Of a stretch of 64,000 nucleotides of DNA, positions 9,850-17,585 are shown in pieces; position 1 is the stretch's first letter, and every line of letters starts with the position of its first letter. Source of the DNA: Bacillus cereus group sp. RP43 (GTDB lineage: Bacteria > Bacillota > Bacilli > Bacillales > Bacillaceae_G); NCBI RefSeq assembly GCF_040459645.1, contig NZ_JARVHQ010000002.1, positions 372,001 to 436,000 of the forward strand, given 5' to 3'. Position numbers and translations under genes: made by a program. The notes under the pieces are model-generated. The model saw only the letters and a program-made list of their open reading frames with translations. It was not told where the DNA came from and ran no database searches.

Positions 9850-10004
9850 CCCCTATCATCAATTTCTTTCAATAAATCTAATATTGGGCTTTTCTCCTGT
9901 TGTTGTGCTCCATTCATAGTTTTTAATTTGTCTTCTTCGATTCTTAACTTAGCTAATTCATTGGCTAAACGTAATTTTTCTCTATAAGTTAAACAATTTA
10001 CCAT
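9846..10004 (-). CDS. Small charged helical protein, 52 aa
   Basis: Translated from ATG at 10004: helical and charged, with LRLANELAKLRIEEDKLKTM in the middle and ILDLLKEIDDRG at the end. A strong GGAGGA lies 22 bases upstream before another ATG in a different frame, so either a one-base indel has separated the start from the body or a short leader is coupled to it. Function unknown; typical of small plasmid proteins. Confidence 0.4.
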   Translation of the reverse strand: MVNCLTYREKLRLANELAKLRIEEDKLKTMNGAQQQEKSPILDLLKEIDDRG

Positions 10005-10125
10005 TGTGATTAAAAGTATTCATAACTATTCCTCCTTCATTGTATAAAACTTTTATTTCACTCTATTCAAAGAGCCATTATTCATATTAAAATCTGAGTC
10101 TTATTATGAATAATTTAAATCACTT

Positions 10126-10311
10126 TTATTTAGCTTTGCTGCTTCTTTCAATTAAATTAAGAATTATTTTCTCTTGTAACTCTATTTTTTTAACATCATC
10201 ATTTATGCTATTAGTTAGTTCGATTGCCACCATTGTATCTTGTGTTTTTTCTAGTTTTTCGTAAAAAAAGTTTAATTGTTCTAAGCTCTTTTTATAAACA
10301 TGAAAATACAT
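10126..10311 (-). CDS. Small helical protein, 61 aa, unknown
   Basis: Starts MYFHVYKKSLEQLNFFYEKL after a weak GAGG. Two predicted helices, no membrane segment, no recognised domain. First of three same-strand small genes (10950 to 10126) that probably form a unit with the helix-turn-helix and zinc-ribbon proteins upstream. Confidence 0.45.
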   Translation of the reverse strand: MYFHVYKKSLEQLNFFYEKLEKTQDTMVAIELTNSINDDVKKIELQEKIILNLIERSSKAK

Positions 10312-10374
10312 TCCGCCAATTACCTCAAGTAGAACTGATAAAAGGGGTTATCGTTATAAAAAACATAAACCTCC

Positions 10375-10572
10375 TTATTCAAATGGACGATATTTTTTTC
10401 TTAATACTGCCAATTCTTTTCCTAATTGTTCTGCATCGGACTTCAAGAAAAAACGCATATTTTTTGTCCGTTTCAATGGAATAATCCGTCCATTTTTAAC
10501 TAATACCTTCAATCTAGAACGATTCATATTCATTACTTCCATTGCTTCTGAAGTTTTTGAAATAAAACTCAT
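10375..10572 (-). CDS. Small helix-turn-helix DNA-binding protein (excisionase-like)
   Basis: 65 aa. SEAMEVMNMNRSRLKVLVKN followed by GRIIPLKRTKNMRFFLKSDA has the order of a MerR/excisionase-type winged helix: recognition helix, then a beta wing ending in a Lys/Arg-rich strand. Such proteins act as recombination directionality factors or repressors in mobile elements. No strong ribosome binding site; it lies 15 bases after the zinc-ribbon gene and may be coupled to it. Confidence 0.6.
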   Translation of the reverse strand: MSFISKTSEAMEVMNMNRSRLKVLVKNGRIIPLKRTKNMRFFLKSDAEQLGKELAVLRKKYRPFE

Positions 10573-10587
10573 TATATATAATCATAT

Positions 10588-10950
10588 CTAATTAACCTTA
10601 ATCCATATATAGTCATCCTCATATTTAACATTTAATTTTAATCGAATCCCCTTCATATAAACCTCTAATTGTTTTATAAGCTCCTCATCATCAGGGGTAT
10701 CATATCTATCTACATCTAAATATAACTTAAATATATTTCCCTTTGTTAACTCAAACTCCCATTTTAGAAAGTTATTTAGCATATTTTCCTTATTCATATA
10801 ATTGTTTGCTTCCATATAATCTAGTAATTCATATAAATTATAGTATACTAAGCTACTTGGTCTAAGACCTTCACATCTTGGGCAATATTCTCTATATCTG
10901 TCTTGTAATTGCATAATCATTTCTGTTCCACATTGATTACAGTTACACAT
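10588..10950 (-). CDS. Zinc-ribbon small protein, 120 aa
   Basis: Strong AGGAGG before the ATG. The N-terminus has two Cys pairs (CNCNQCGTEM and YCPRCEG, residues 2-27) that should bind one zinc ion. The rest is acidic, ending LKLNVKYEDDYIWIKVN. No catalytic motif seen; likely a small regulator or adaptor of the mobile region. Confidence 0.65.
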   Translation of the reverse strand: MCNCNQCGTEMIMQLQDRYREYCPRCEGLRPSSLVYYNLYELLDYMEANNYMNKENMLNNFLKWEFELTKGNIFKLYLDVDRYDTPDDEELIKQLEVYMKGIRLKLNVKYEDDYIWIKVN

Positions 10951-11178
10951 ATAACAACCTCCTCTACTAGATAACCCAATTTCTCTCCCTTATTTCCTGT
11001 CCTTGAAATTACAAATTATACTATTTTGTTTAACAAATATTTTTCTTATGGAACTGAAAGTATAATTTATTCTCCAGGTGAATTTCTATCTTGTTTTTTG
11101 GTTTTAATCCGAATATCAATACCTTTTTTGAGGTTTAGGTTAGTATATAATTATCAAAATTCTAAGGAGTTATATATA

Positions 11179-11312
11179 TGGTTAATATAAAAATAATAGC
11201 TGAGGTTTTGAGGATAGGGTTACAAATTGGTTTATTTTCAAAAACTGAAGTAATCGAGTGGGCTGATCATACAATTGAAACATTTGATAGTCCTTCTATT
11301 GCTTTATCTAAA
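11179..11312 (+). pseudogene. 5' fragment of a small gene, cut by a rearrangement
   Basis: After AAGGAGTT, ATG at 11179 starts NIKIIAEVLRIGLQIGLFSK and TEVIEWADHTIETFDS, the usual start of a conserved small Bacillus protein. From about 11290-11312 the DNA becomes the antisense of another gene (11303-11383), so the frame ends in a nonsense tail at 11340. Confidence 0.55.
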
Positions 11313-11383
11313 TCAGGTGCCTCCACAAATGCTTCATAAGATTTAGTTTCAGTAAATTCAACGCGATATCTTTTCAAATCCAT
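11303..11383 (-). pseudogene. 5' fragment of a second small gene (DpnD/PcfM-like start)
   Basis: Minus strand: AGGAGGAATGG then ATG and MDLKRYRVEFTETKSYEAFV, EAPDLDKAIEG, resembling the beta-strand start of DpnD/PcfM-type proteins. It is cut head-to-head into the neighbouring plus-strand fragment, leaving only about 27 codons. Confidence 0.5.
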
Positions 11384-11416
11384 TCCTCCTGAATAAAATT
11401 TAATAATTCGCAAATA

Positions 11417-11525
11417 CTATACACAGGCGATAAGCCAGAACTCATTTAACTGTCCCTGTAGTTCTTCTCTTCTCTGTATTAAGCAGTTAGCTTTTGCTAG
11501 CTGCTCTTTTTCTGCAATTGGTTAC
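11417..11525 (-). pseudogene. Coiled-coil gene tail fragment
   Basis: Minus-strand frame AEKEQLAKANCLIQRREELQ then GQLNEFWLIACV and a stop; TAA lies directly upstream, so only a C-terminal piece is left. Family not recognised. Confidence 0.35.
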
Positions 11526-11600
11526 ATTTACCTGATGTTTCCAACGTAATATTACGTTAAAATATAAAAGAATAAAATATATTGAGCTGTTATACCATTA

Positions 11601-11624
11601 CCCTAGGAAACTAGGGTTTTTATT
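11601..11624 (+). terminator. Short terminator
   Basis: CCCTAG-GAAA-CTAGGG followed by TTTTTATTT; no intact plus-strand gene is left upstream for it to serve. Confidence 0.7.
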
Positions 11625-11778
11625 TCTACAAAATGAAATTTTTATTGAGTTTCTTCATTCTGAATAATATTTTCAAGCCCGTTTATACTAAAACGGTAAC
11701 CTTAAGTTACAGATTATGAAACATTGCTTGTAGGGCCTAATTTTTTTTGTACAACAAGTGGTTAGCTGATTAAGCTGG

Positions 11779-12141
11779 CTACTTTGTTGTGCCAAGTGAT
11801 TTTTTCTCAACATCTAACATATAGAAATCAAATCCCATTTTTGGTAATATATATGTAATCTCTATATGCTTAGCTTTATTAACTTCGCTTAAAGTAAAAT
11901 TTTCATTTTTTCATTCAACCAAGTTCATAACATATTCTTTTCCTCCGATAAAATAATGATTAGGTGCCCCACGCGCATTTTATCCACTGGAAATAACACC
12001 TTTTACGTACTTAACTATTAGAAACTTCATTTCTGCTACTTTTGCAATAGCAATTTTGTTCACTTTTTCGATACATTTATGAAACATTCATATGTTATCT
12101 TCAGCATGTTCAATCCTTTTTATAAAACCGTGTGAGTTATA
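11779..12141 (-). pseudogene. Decayed gene with three in-frame stops
   Basis: One minus-strand frame of about 120 codons reads as protein (FIKRIEHAEDNI, VNKIAIAKVAEMKFLIVKYV, APNHYFIGGKEYVMNLVE, KHIEITYILPKMGFDFYMLD) but contains TGA, TAA and TGA. No frameshift is needed, so decay is recent and by point mutation. It begins next to the hairpin at 12145. Family not recognised. Confidence 0.55.
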
Positions 12142-12144
12142 CCA

Positions 12145-12186
12145 AAACAAGAATCCCTAGAGCCCTAACTCTAGGGACTCTTGTTT
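12145..12186. terminator. Strong hairpin terminator
   Basis: 18-base arms (12145-12162 and 12169-12186) with one mismatch, AAAA on the left and TTTTT on the right; works on either strand. Confidence 0.75.
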
Positions 12187-12518
12187 TTAAATAAGGATTT
12201 TGTTTAATTACTTCTAGATTCCACTTGACCATTTTCTTCAGTGACAGGCTCAATAGATCCAAGTAAGGAATACAATATTAAAAATTTACTCATAAAAATC
12301 TGATTACAATTTTTATGATTCTTTCTTTTTCATGAGACATTCACCTACCTTACTAAGAGTGCATATAAAAATGTGCTCTTTTTATTAACCATTTCTATTA
12401 CTTCGAATACATTATTATCAAACCAAGAAATATATAGGTTTCTCTGGACCAGTTACCTTGCATTCCTTGTACACAGAATCCGTTTATAACAAACGGGTTC
12501 TTTTATTTATTCAAAATA
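12187..12518. other. Gene-poor stretch with two terminator remnants
   Basis: Holds hairpins at 12355-12383 and 12476-12508, each with a T-run on the plus strand, and a 29-codon minus-strand frame (12210-12300, starting MSKFLILYSLLGSIEP) without a ribosome binding site. No supported gene. Confidence 0.5.
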
Positions 12519-13327
12519 GTTGCGATAGGTAAGACTTTGAAGTTATCTCCATCTTTTCCCCCGCTTAACACTGTACGTGCGACTTTCATCGCATACAGCG
12601 CCCCATCTTATTCTTCTATACTAAAGCAACTAGATTACAAACAATGTTTTACTCACCTACGTATTAATTCCCCTTTCTTACGAAAGGTCACATTATCTTA
12701 CTCGATCCTATGAGTTACATCTAATTGATTTAGTTTTCAAAGAACAAGACTAGGGACTATCCCTCCACATTTATTACATGCTTCTTCGGTACTATGTCCC
12801 CACCTTCACAAGAATGAAGCAATTTCGGTTCGTTAGAACCTTATATGCACCTGTCTGCTAGTAGGCGTTGATGACAGTTTCTTGCTTACCACGTTCCAAT
12901 TGACTTAGCTATACATATATCCTTAGGTGCTTGCTTTAAGCCTGTTATCTTTACACCCTCATCGTTAGATGTTCCGAATTTCATATCATTTACTCTTACT
13001 TTTCGGTAGATAACGTCGTCATTGACGACATACACATTTCTAATGTATTAAGCGTTTAGAGCCGTACATTCGCAAGTTCGCCAGTCCATTTAGACATTCT
13101 CACCATAGATATTTTGTAGCATCCCGACCTATCCATCACCATATGATTTTTCACTTAGGTTTTATTCAGCCGACTTCACCTAGCTTCATACAATTTGTGA
13201 CTACTATCACGCCATATAGGAGTATCAGATAAGTAGTTTCAGCTCAACCTGACGGCTTTCATTCCTACTTTCAGTCAATCAGTTGTTGTTATCAAATTGA
13301 TACCCCTCCTATTTCGTGTTTGCACAC
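12519..13327 (-). mobile_element. Group II intron without its protein gene
   Basis: On the minus strand the element starts GTGTGC at 13327 (consensus 5' end GUGYG) and carries an exact domain V hairpin at 12567-12602: a lower stem, the 2-base CG bulge and a TGCGAT-GAAA-GTCGCA upper stem, with a CGC catalytic triad. A domain VI-like segment follows and the 3' end is near 12519 (..CTATCGCAAC). About 725 bases separate the 5' end from domain V and hold no reverse transcriptase, so splicing mobility would need a helper in trans. It abuts a 5'-truncated sulfotransferase gene. Confidence 0.75.
12567..12602 (-). ncRNA. Group II intron domain V (catalytic hairpin)
   Basis: Minus strand: GCGCTGTA-TGCGAT-GAAA-GTCGCA-CG-TACAGTGTT. 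Both helices pair (with G-U in the lower stem), the GAAA tetraloop and the two-base bulge are in place. Confidence 0.85.
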
Positions 13328-14031
13328 TTATGAGGAAAGGTGGCTGCACTTCATTAGCACATTGGTTCTTTTACCAAATTGGATTATTTAAAGAAGCCAT
13401 TAAATACAACTCATTTATTCATAACTATGAATACGATATTTATAAGAATTCAGTTCCATACTTCATACAAGTGGCTACTGAATTACAATTAAAAGAAAAG
13501 CACACTTATAAACTTGTAAGAAACCCCTATAAAAGAGCAGTAAGTTCATTTCTCTCACTAATCCCCCCACCACATATCAAACATCCAGAGTGGCAGCCAA
13601 TTAGACAATTTTTATATCATGATGAAAACTGTAATAAAAAAATCTCCTTTAAACTTTTCTTATATTACTTAAAAGCACATATGAAAAATTTAGATGCTGT
13701 GAATCCGCACTATGCGCAACAATATGTTCAAGATGAAGAAGAATTTGTTACCAACTATATTTACCTTGAAAATTTCTCTTCTGAAATTTCAAATTTAGAA
13801 AATATATATGGTCTAAAGAAGTCCCCTTTAGATGTATTAACTAAGTCATGGCATCATCAAAGTAAAAGCACCATCTTTAAAGGGGACTTCGCAGATGTTG
13901 ACATTACAGATCCTTCATTTCCAAGACTCCCAACATATGATAGTTTTTATGACTCCGAAACTATTCAATTAGTTGAAGACATTTTTAACAAAGATTTCAC
14001 CATATACAAATACCCCCTAAATCCACTTTAA
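13328..14031 (+). pseudogene. Sulfotransferase gene, 5' end removed at the intron border
   Basis: The frame opens at 13297 inside the intron, but homologous-looking sequence begins only at the intron border (MRKGGCTSLAHWFF), the PAPS phosphate-binding loop of family-2 sulfotransferases. The later motif LVRNPYKRAVSSFLSL is the 3'-phosphate-binding strand and helix. The N-terminal beta strand before the loop is missing and the DNA on the far side of the intron does not supply it. Probably inactive; it would otherwise transfer sulfate to a sugar or lipid. Confidence 0.7.
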
Positions 14032-14074
14032 AATATAGGCATTTTTCTAATCACAGATTCATATTTATTACAGA

Positions 14075-14101
14075 GAAACTTAAGCCACCTACTTAAGTTT
14101 C
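14075..14101 (+). terminator. Hairpin after the sulfotransferase remnant
   Basis: GAAACTTAAG and its exact complement with a 7-base loop; no clear U-run. Confidence 0.4.
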
Positions 14102-14130
14102 CTCATAACACTCCTGAAAATTGAAGTCGG

Positions 14131-14153
14131 GCACTATTCTAATAGTGCTCTTT
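14131..14153 (+). terminator. Terminator hairpin
   Basis: GCACTATT-CT-AATAGTGC followed by TCTTTTT. Confidence 0.7.
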
Positions 14154-14174
14154 TTCAATAAAATTCAAATTTGA

Positions 14175-14476
14175 TTAATATCCATTATCCTGTCTCTCGA
14201 AGTTTTCCGCATTCTTCTCCTTATACGAATCAATTACATCCTCATAAGTAAATCCATACAAATAGCAAATACGAAAGAAGATGCCAAACGCTCTTCTCAA
14301 ATGCCCCATCGTTGTAGTTAAATCTCTGTACTGACACCATGCCCTTTTTGCAGTCAACACATCTTGCATATACCATTCGAACAGCATATTTACATTGCTT
14401 GTATCTTTCCTCATAATTGATTGCATACTGAACGATGGAATGAGTTCATGTCTCCATGTACATTTATCTAGCTCAG
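14175..14476 (-). pseudogene. dUTPase (all-alpha) gene, 3' part
   Basis: C-terminal half of a dimeric dUTP diphosphatase (MazG-like, dUTPase_2 type) ending GFTYEDVIDSYKEKNAENFE. The frame enters at ELDKCTWRHELIP with a stop just upstream, so the N-terminal half is missing here. That half lies at 15674-16096 and the two pieces share a 132-bp overlap. Confidence 0.75.
14339..14470. repeat. 132-bp duplicated dUTPase segment, copy 1
   Basis: Matches 15688-15819 over its whole length with no gap and about four substitutions. Direct repeat flanking the fosB and micropeptide segment. Confidence 0.85.
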
Positions 14477-14496
14477 ATTATTTTGTTAAGTTTCGA

Positions 14497-14512
14497 TATG
14501 CAATATTACATA
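14497..14512. promoter_or_regulatory. PlcR box upstream of two micropeptides
   Basis: TATGCAATATTACATA fits the PlcR consensus TATG-N-A-N4-T-N-CATA at every fixed position. Its end is 80 bases before the first peptide start. Confidence 0.85.
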
Positions 14513-14591
14513 TTCTGTATGTCAGATTTACAAACATGTAATAATTGGTTTATAAAAATATTTAAAATTAATATCGAAAGGAGAATACTAA

Positions 14592-14675
14592 ATGTCTTTC
14601 TTTTCTTGGTCTCCTCTTATTTTCTTAATAGTTGTTGCAATCATCATTTCTATTAAAAAGGCTACGAAACAATAA
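14592..14675 (+). CDS. 27-aa membrane micropeptide, PlcR-controlled
   Basis: GAAAGGAG precedes the ATG. The peptide starts MSFFSWSPLIFLIVVAIII and ends with a Lys-rich tail (SIKKATKQ), that is, a single membrane helix with a positive inside end. It is first in a two-gene unit behind a perfect PlcR box. No signal peptidase site; it could be a leaderless exported peptide, a membrane modulator or a toxin-like peptide. No family recognised. Confidence 0.65.
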   Translation: MSFFSWSPLIFLIVVAIIISIKKATKQ

Positions 14676-14716
14676 CTTTATATAGTTACAACAATTTATT
14701 ATTAGGAGGTGTAGTT

Positions 14717-14824
14717 ATGTCATTTGCAGCATGGAGTGCAATTTTTATGACTTTAATCGGAGCAATGTCCGGGGCAATCTTTGGTACAATTTCCTCTAGA
14801 AATAAAAGCAAAAATACCAACTAA
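14717..14824 (+). CDS. 35-aa membrane micropeptide, second of a pair
   Basis: TTAGGAGG is 7 bases before the ATG. The sequence MSFAAWSAIFMTLIGAMSG then AIFGTISSRNKSKNTN has a Gly-zipper-like membrane helix and a basic tail. It shares the MSFxxWS start with the upstream peptide, which suggests a paralogous pair that act together. Transcribed with it from the PlcR box at 14497. Confidence 0.65.
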   Translation: MSFAAWSAIFMTLIGAMSGAIFGTISSRNKSKNTN

Positions 14825-15002
14825 AAAACCTAATAATAAAAATTAATATCTATTTTAGTGAAAGCTGATACGATCTTAATATTTCAGCTGTCATTTTCTA
14901 TTCAAATAACTATTTTGTAGTAATTCTTTATAAATCGCTCTTAAACTTATATAATCTTCATATAAAAATATAATATAAGTTTAATTATAGTGGGAGCTTC
15001 GT

Positions 15003-15422
15003 ATGCTACAAGGAATTAATCATATTTGTTTTTCTGTTTCAAACTTGGAAAAATCTATTGAATTCTATCAAAAAATACTTCAAGCAAAATTATTAGTAAC
15101 AGGTAGAAAATTAGCGTATTTTGATTTAAATGGATTATGGATTGCTTTAAATGTTGAAGAAGATATACCAAGAAATGAAATTAAGCAATCTTATACACAT
15201 ATAGCTTTTACTGTAACAAATGAAAAATTAGATCATTTAAAAGAAATATTAATTCAAAATGAAGTTAATATTTTACATGGTCGAGAAAGAGACGAGAGAG
15301 ACCAAAGATCTCTTTACTTTACAGACCCGGATGGCCATAAGTTTGAATTCCACACTGGTACTTTGCAAAACCGCTTAGAGTACTATAAAGAGAATAAAAA
15401 ACATATGACATTTTACAAATAA
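15003..15422 (+). CDS. fosB: FosB metallothiol transferase (fosfomycin inactivation)
   Basis: 139 aa, the normal length. A vicinal-oxygen-chelate fold enzyme that opens the fosfomycin epoxide with bacillithiol or cysteine. Start [20 protein letters not shown] gives metal ligand His7; THIAFTV gives the second His and [20 protein letters not shown] the Glu ligand and active-site Arg region. GGGAG lies before the ATG and a TATAAT-like box a few bases upstream, so it has its own promoter. It sits between the two separated pieces of the dUTPase gene, as a cassette gained with the micropeptides. Confidence 0.92.
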   Translation: MLQGINHICFSVSNLEKSIEFYQKILQAKLLVTGRKLAYFDLNGLWIALNVEEDIPRNEIKQSYTHIAFTVTNEKLDHLKEILIQNEVNILHGRERDERDQRSLYFTDPDGHKFEFHTGTLQNRLEYYKENKKHMTFYK

Positions 15423-15595
15423 CGATTTTGTTATAATTTATGAACATATTTTAGACCTAAAAATCCTACCGAATATTTTCAGGATAAATTTACCGGGTGA
15501 GTTAACAGAAATTTCGTGTTATTCTAAACGTGTTGAATAACCCAATACATTCAACAATGCTCCTGATTGCATACTTAGTATGCATCACCTATACA

Positions 15596-15650
15596 GATAC
15601 CTTAGCTAATACGTCCCCCTAATCGTCGTTATTGCTAAGGTATCTTTTTA
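15596..15650 (+). terminator. Long-loop hairpin after fosB
   Basis: GATACCTTAGC and its exact complement (15634-15644), 27-base loop, followed by TTTTTA. Confidence 0.6.
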
Positions 15651-15653
15651 TAC

Positions 15654-15679
15654 GCCCTGTGTGCAGGGCTTTTTTATTT
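15654..15679 (+). terminator. Strong terminator overlapping the dUTPase break
   Basis: GCCCTG-TGTG-CAGGGC then TTTTTTATTT. The broken dUTPase frame on the other strand reads into it, which marks the junction. Confidence 0.8.
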
Positions 15680-16096
15680 CAGTGATGATGCCCTTTTTGC
15701 AGTCAACACATCTTGCATGTACCATTCGAACAGCATATTTACATTGCTCGTATCTTTTCTCATAATTGATTGCATACTGAACGATGGAATAAGTTCATGT
15801 CTCCATGTACATTTATCTAATTCAATTACAATGTTCATGAAAAAATGGAGACCATCAATTAACTCTTCTAATAGTCCATTCTTAGGAACTCCAAATCCTG
15901 TGCTCCACATCTTAAACGCTCGAGTTTCATTCCATGCTTCACTGATCTCCACCAGTAATGCACGAAGCAACATATCCATTTTGTCATGTCCTTTATATCC
16001 AATTCGTTTATCCAGTTCTTTTTGCATTTCAAATAGTTCCGTAATATCAAAGTTTTGTTTCTTCTCTTCAGATGTAATTGTGTGTAACTGAATCAT
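15674..16096 (-). pseudogene. dUTPase (all-alpha) gene, 5' part
   Basis: N-terminal 135 residues of a dUTP diphosphatase: DITELFEMQKELDKRIGYKG, the acidic helix LLRALLVEISEAWNETRAFK (E-x-x-E metal site) and GLLEELIDGLHFFMNIVIEL. It breaks off after LTAKRA, where DNA switches to the terminator at 15654, losing the C-terminal third. Start ATG overlaps the stop of the gene before it (TAATG), behind GGAGTG. Some activity is conceivable because the metal site is kept, but the fold is incomplete. Confidence 0.75.
15688..15819. repeat. 132-bp duplicated dUTPase segment, copy 2
   Basis: Direct-repeat partner of 14339-14470, about four substitutions, no gaps. Confidence 0.85.
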
Positions 16097-16194
16097 TATA
16101 AGTTCACTCCAAGTTTGTATTTTAGTAAGAAAATTGTCACACTGATTAAAAGCCAGCTGACTAAAATGATTACCATTTCCTTTTTAAAGCTCAC
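16096..16194 (-). CDS. 32-aa membrane peptide coupled to dUTPase
   Basis: GTG start behind GGAGGG; the stop of the upstream fragment overlaps it (GTGA) and its own stop overlaps the dUTPase ATG (TAATG), the tight packing of a phage operon. Sequence MVIILVSWLLISVTIFLLKY forms one membrane helix. Function unknown. Confidence 0.55.
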   Translation of the reverse strand: MSFKKEMVIILVSWLLISVTIFLLKYKLGVNL

Positions 16195-16364
16195 TCTTCT
16201 CCCTCCAACAATTCCACTAACTCCTCAAACGAGCATTCGAACAAATCTCGAAGCCTGTCCTTAGATTTATAAATACCTCTATCAATCAGTTGGTCTATGA
16301 TGTGCTGATGCAAAATTACCCCACCATGTCCTCGACACAAAATTGTAGTTCCATACTTTTTGCA
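16191..16364 (-). pseudogene. Phage-like small gene, start lost
   Basis: C-terminal 57 residues of a small phage-type protein (CKKYGTTILCRGHGGVILHQ, HIIDQLIDRGIYKSKDRLRD, FECSFEELVELLEGEE). No ATG in frame; the upstream DNA belongs to a different fragment. Confidence 0.5.
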
Positions 16365-16468
16365 GGAAAGTAACTTACTGGAGCATCTTTTTCATTTATT
16401 GCTATACAGCCTAAAACACCCTCAAATTTATTATCTTCAGTCTGAACATAAACGAATGTAAAGAATGG
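16316..16468 (-). pseudogene. Gene fragment between two junctions
   Basis: Minus-strand frame PFFTFVYVQTEDNKFEGVLG, CIAINEKDAPVSYFPAKSM, truncated at the 5' side where it meets the beta-helix gene on the plus strand and overlapping the phage-like fragment at the 3' side. Family not recognised. Confidence 0.4.
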
Positions 16469-17336
16469 AAATGCACACGGTATAGCTGTCTATGGCACTT
16501 CTTCTCATGCACAAAATAATTTAAATCATATTGTCTTAGATAATAACGAAGTAGCAAATTTGAAATTAGGACTAAGTGAAGCAATTGCTGTGAATGGGAA
16601 TGTAGATTCTTTTGAAGTTACCAATAACAAAGTACATGATAACAACAACATCGGAAGTGTTCTTATTGGACATGAAGGAGTATCTCCAGTAGCTACTTTA
16701 GATCAAGCACGGAATGGAATTGTTCGTAACAATATCGCTCATCACAATTCATCCATCAATAACACTAGTTATAATGAATATTCAGCTGATGGTATTTACG
16801 TAGATGGTGGGAAGGAAATTATCATTGAGCAAAATCGGAGCTATGAAAACGACTTCGGCATTGAAGTAGCTAGCGAACATGCTGGAAAAAGTGCAAGTCA
16901 AATTACTGTTAGAGACAATACAATATCCAATAATATCATGAGTGGCATTGCAATTGGTGGATATGACATTCAGCAAGGATATGCCGAAAATAACACAATT
17001 ACAAATAATATTATTTATAAAAATGACACAAAAGATCAAGAGAGTGACCAAATCGAATTAAATTACGATATCCGGAACAATGTAATTACCAATAACCAAA
17101 TTTATGCAAGTAATAGCCGTATTTTTATTAGCAATAATTTTAATAAAAACAAAGGAAACAAACTTGATTACAATCAATACTATGGTGAATTCGATCAAAG
17201 TAATGGTTTGTGGCAATGGAAAAGAAAAATGTATAAAAGCTTTTCCTCTTATCAAGCAAGTATGAATCAAGAAGGAAATGAACAACATAGTGAATTTAGC
17301 AAATTATCCCCTTCATTCAAACTAATTTTAAATTAG
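16458..17336 (+). pseudogene. Right-handed beta-helix protein, 5' end missing
   Basis: About 290 residues of parallel beta-helix coils rich in Asn (NNKVHDNNNIGSVLIGHEG, GIVRNNIAHHNSS, ITVRDNTISNNIMSGIAIGG, NNVITNNQIYASNSRIFISN). The fold is that of secreted pectate-lyase-like or NosD-like polysaccharide-active proteins. The frame is open to about 16458 with no start or signal peptide, and the DNA beyond is an unrelated fragment on the other strand. The C-terminus is complete. Confidence 0.7.
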
Positions 17337-17401
17337 AACAAATCTACTAAAATATCTTTATCTTAACTCCCTTCCCCTCCCCTATAAAGCAAGGACGAAT
17401 T

Positions 17402-17435
17402 AAAAGTGGTAGTTTTAATTGAAACTACCACTTTT
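17402..17435. terminator. Hairpin after the beta-helix gene
   Basis: AAAAGTGGTAGTTT and its exact complement, 6-base loop, T-run on the plus side. Confidence 0.8.
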
Positions 17436-17458
17436 CCATACTCATAAAAACTTTATAT

Positions 17459-17505
17459 TCACTCCACATATACATAGACGTCATCCATAACTATTTAGCA
17501 TGCCA
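17459..17505 (-). pseudogene. Last codons of an amidase cell-wall-binding domain
   Basis: Minus strand reads IVMDDVYVYVE then stop, aligning with the end YVTMNKAYVYVR of the amidase fragment at 19611, with a TAA where Tyr is expected. It is the same domain, at the same place relative to a toxin gene. Confidence 0.4.
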
Positions 17506-17585
17506 CAGCTGATTTTTCTTAATATTAAGTATTTACATTTCCCCTTCCTTACCTCATAATTTTAATCGGGAAAGGGAGGAAGAAA

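Noticed and set aside
13297..13327. N-terminal ten residues of the sulfotransferase frame
   Set aside because: They are encoded by the antisense of the group II intron 5' end, not by the original gene.
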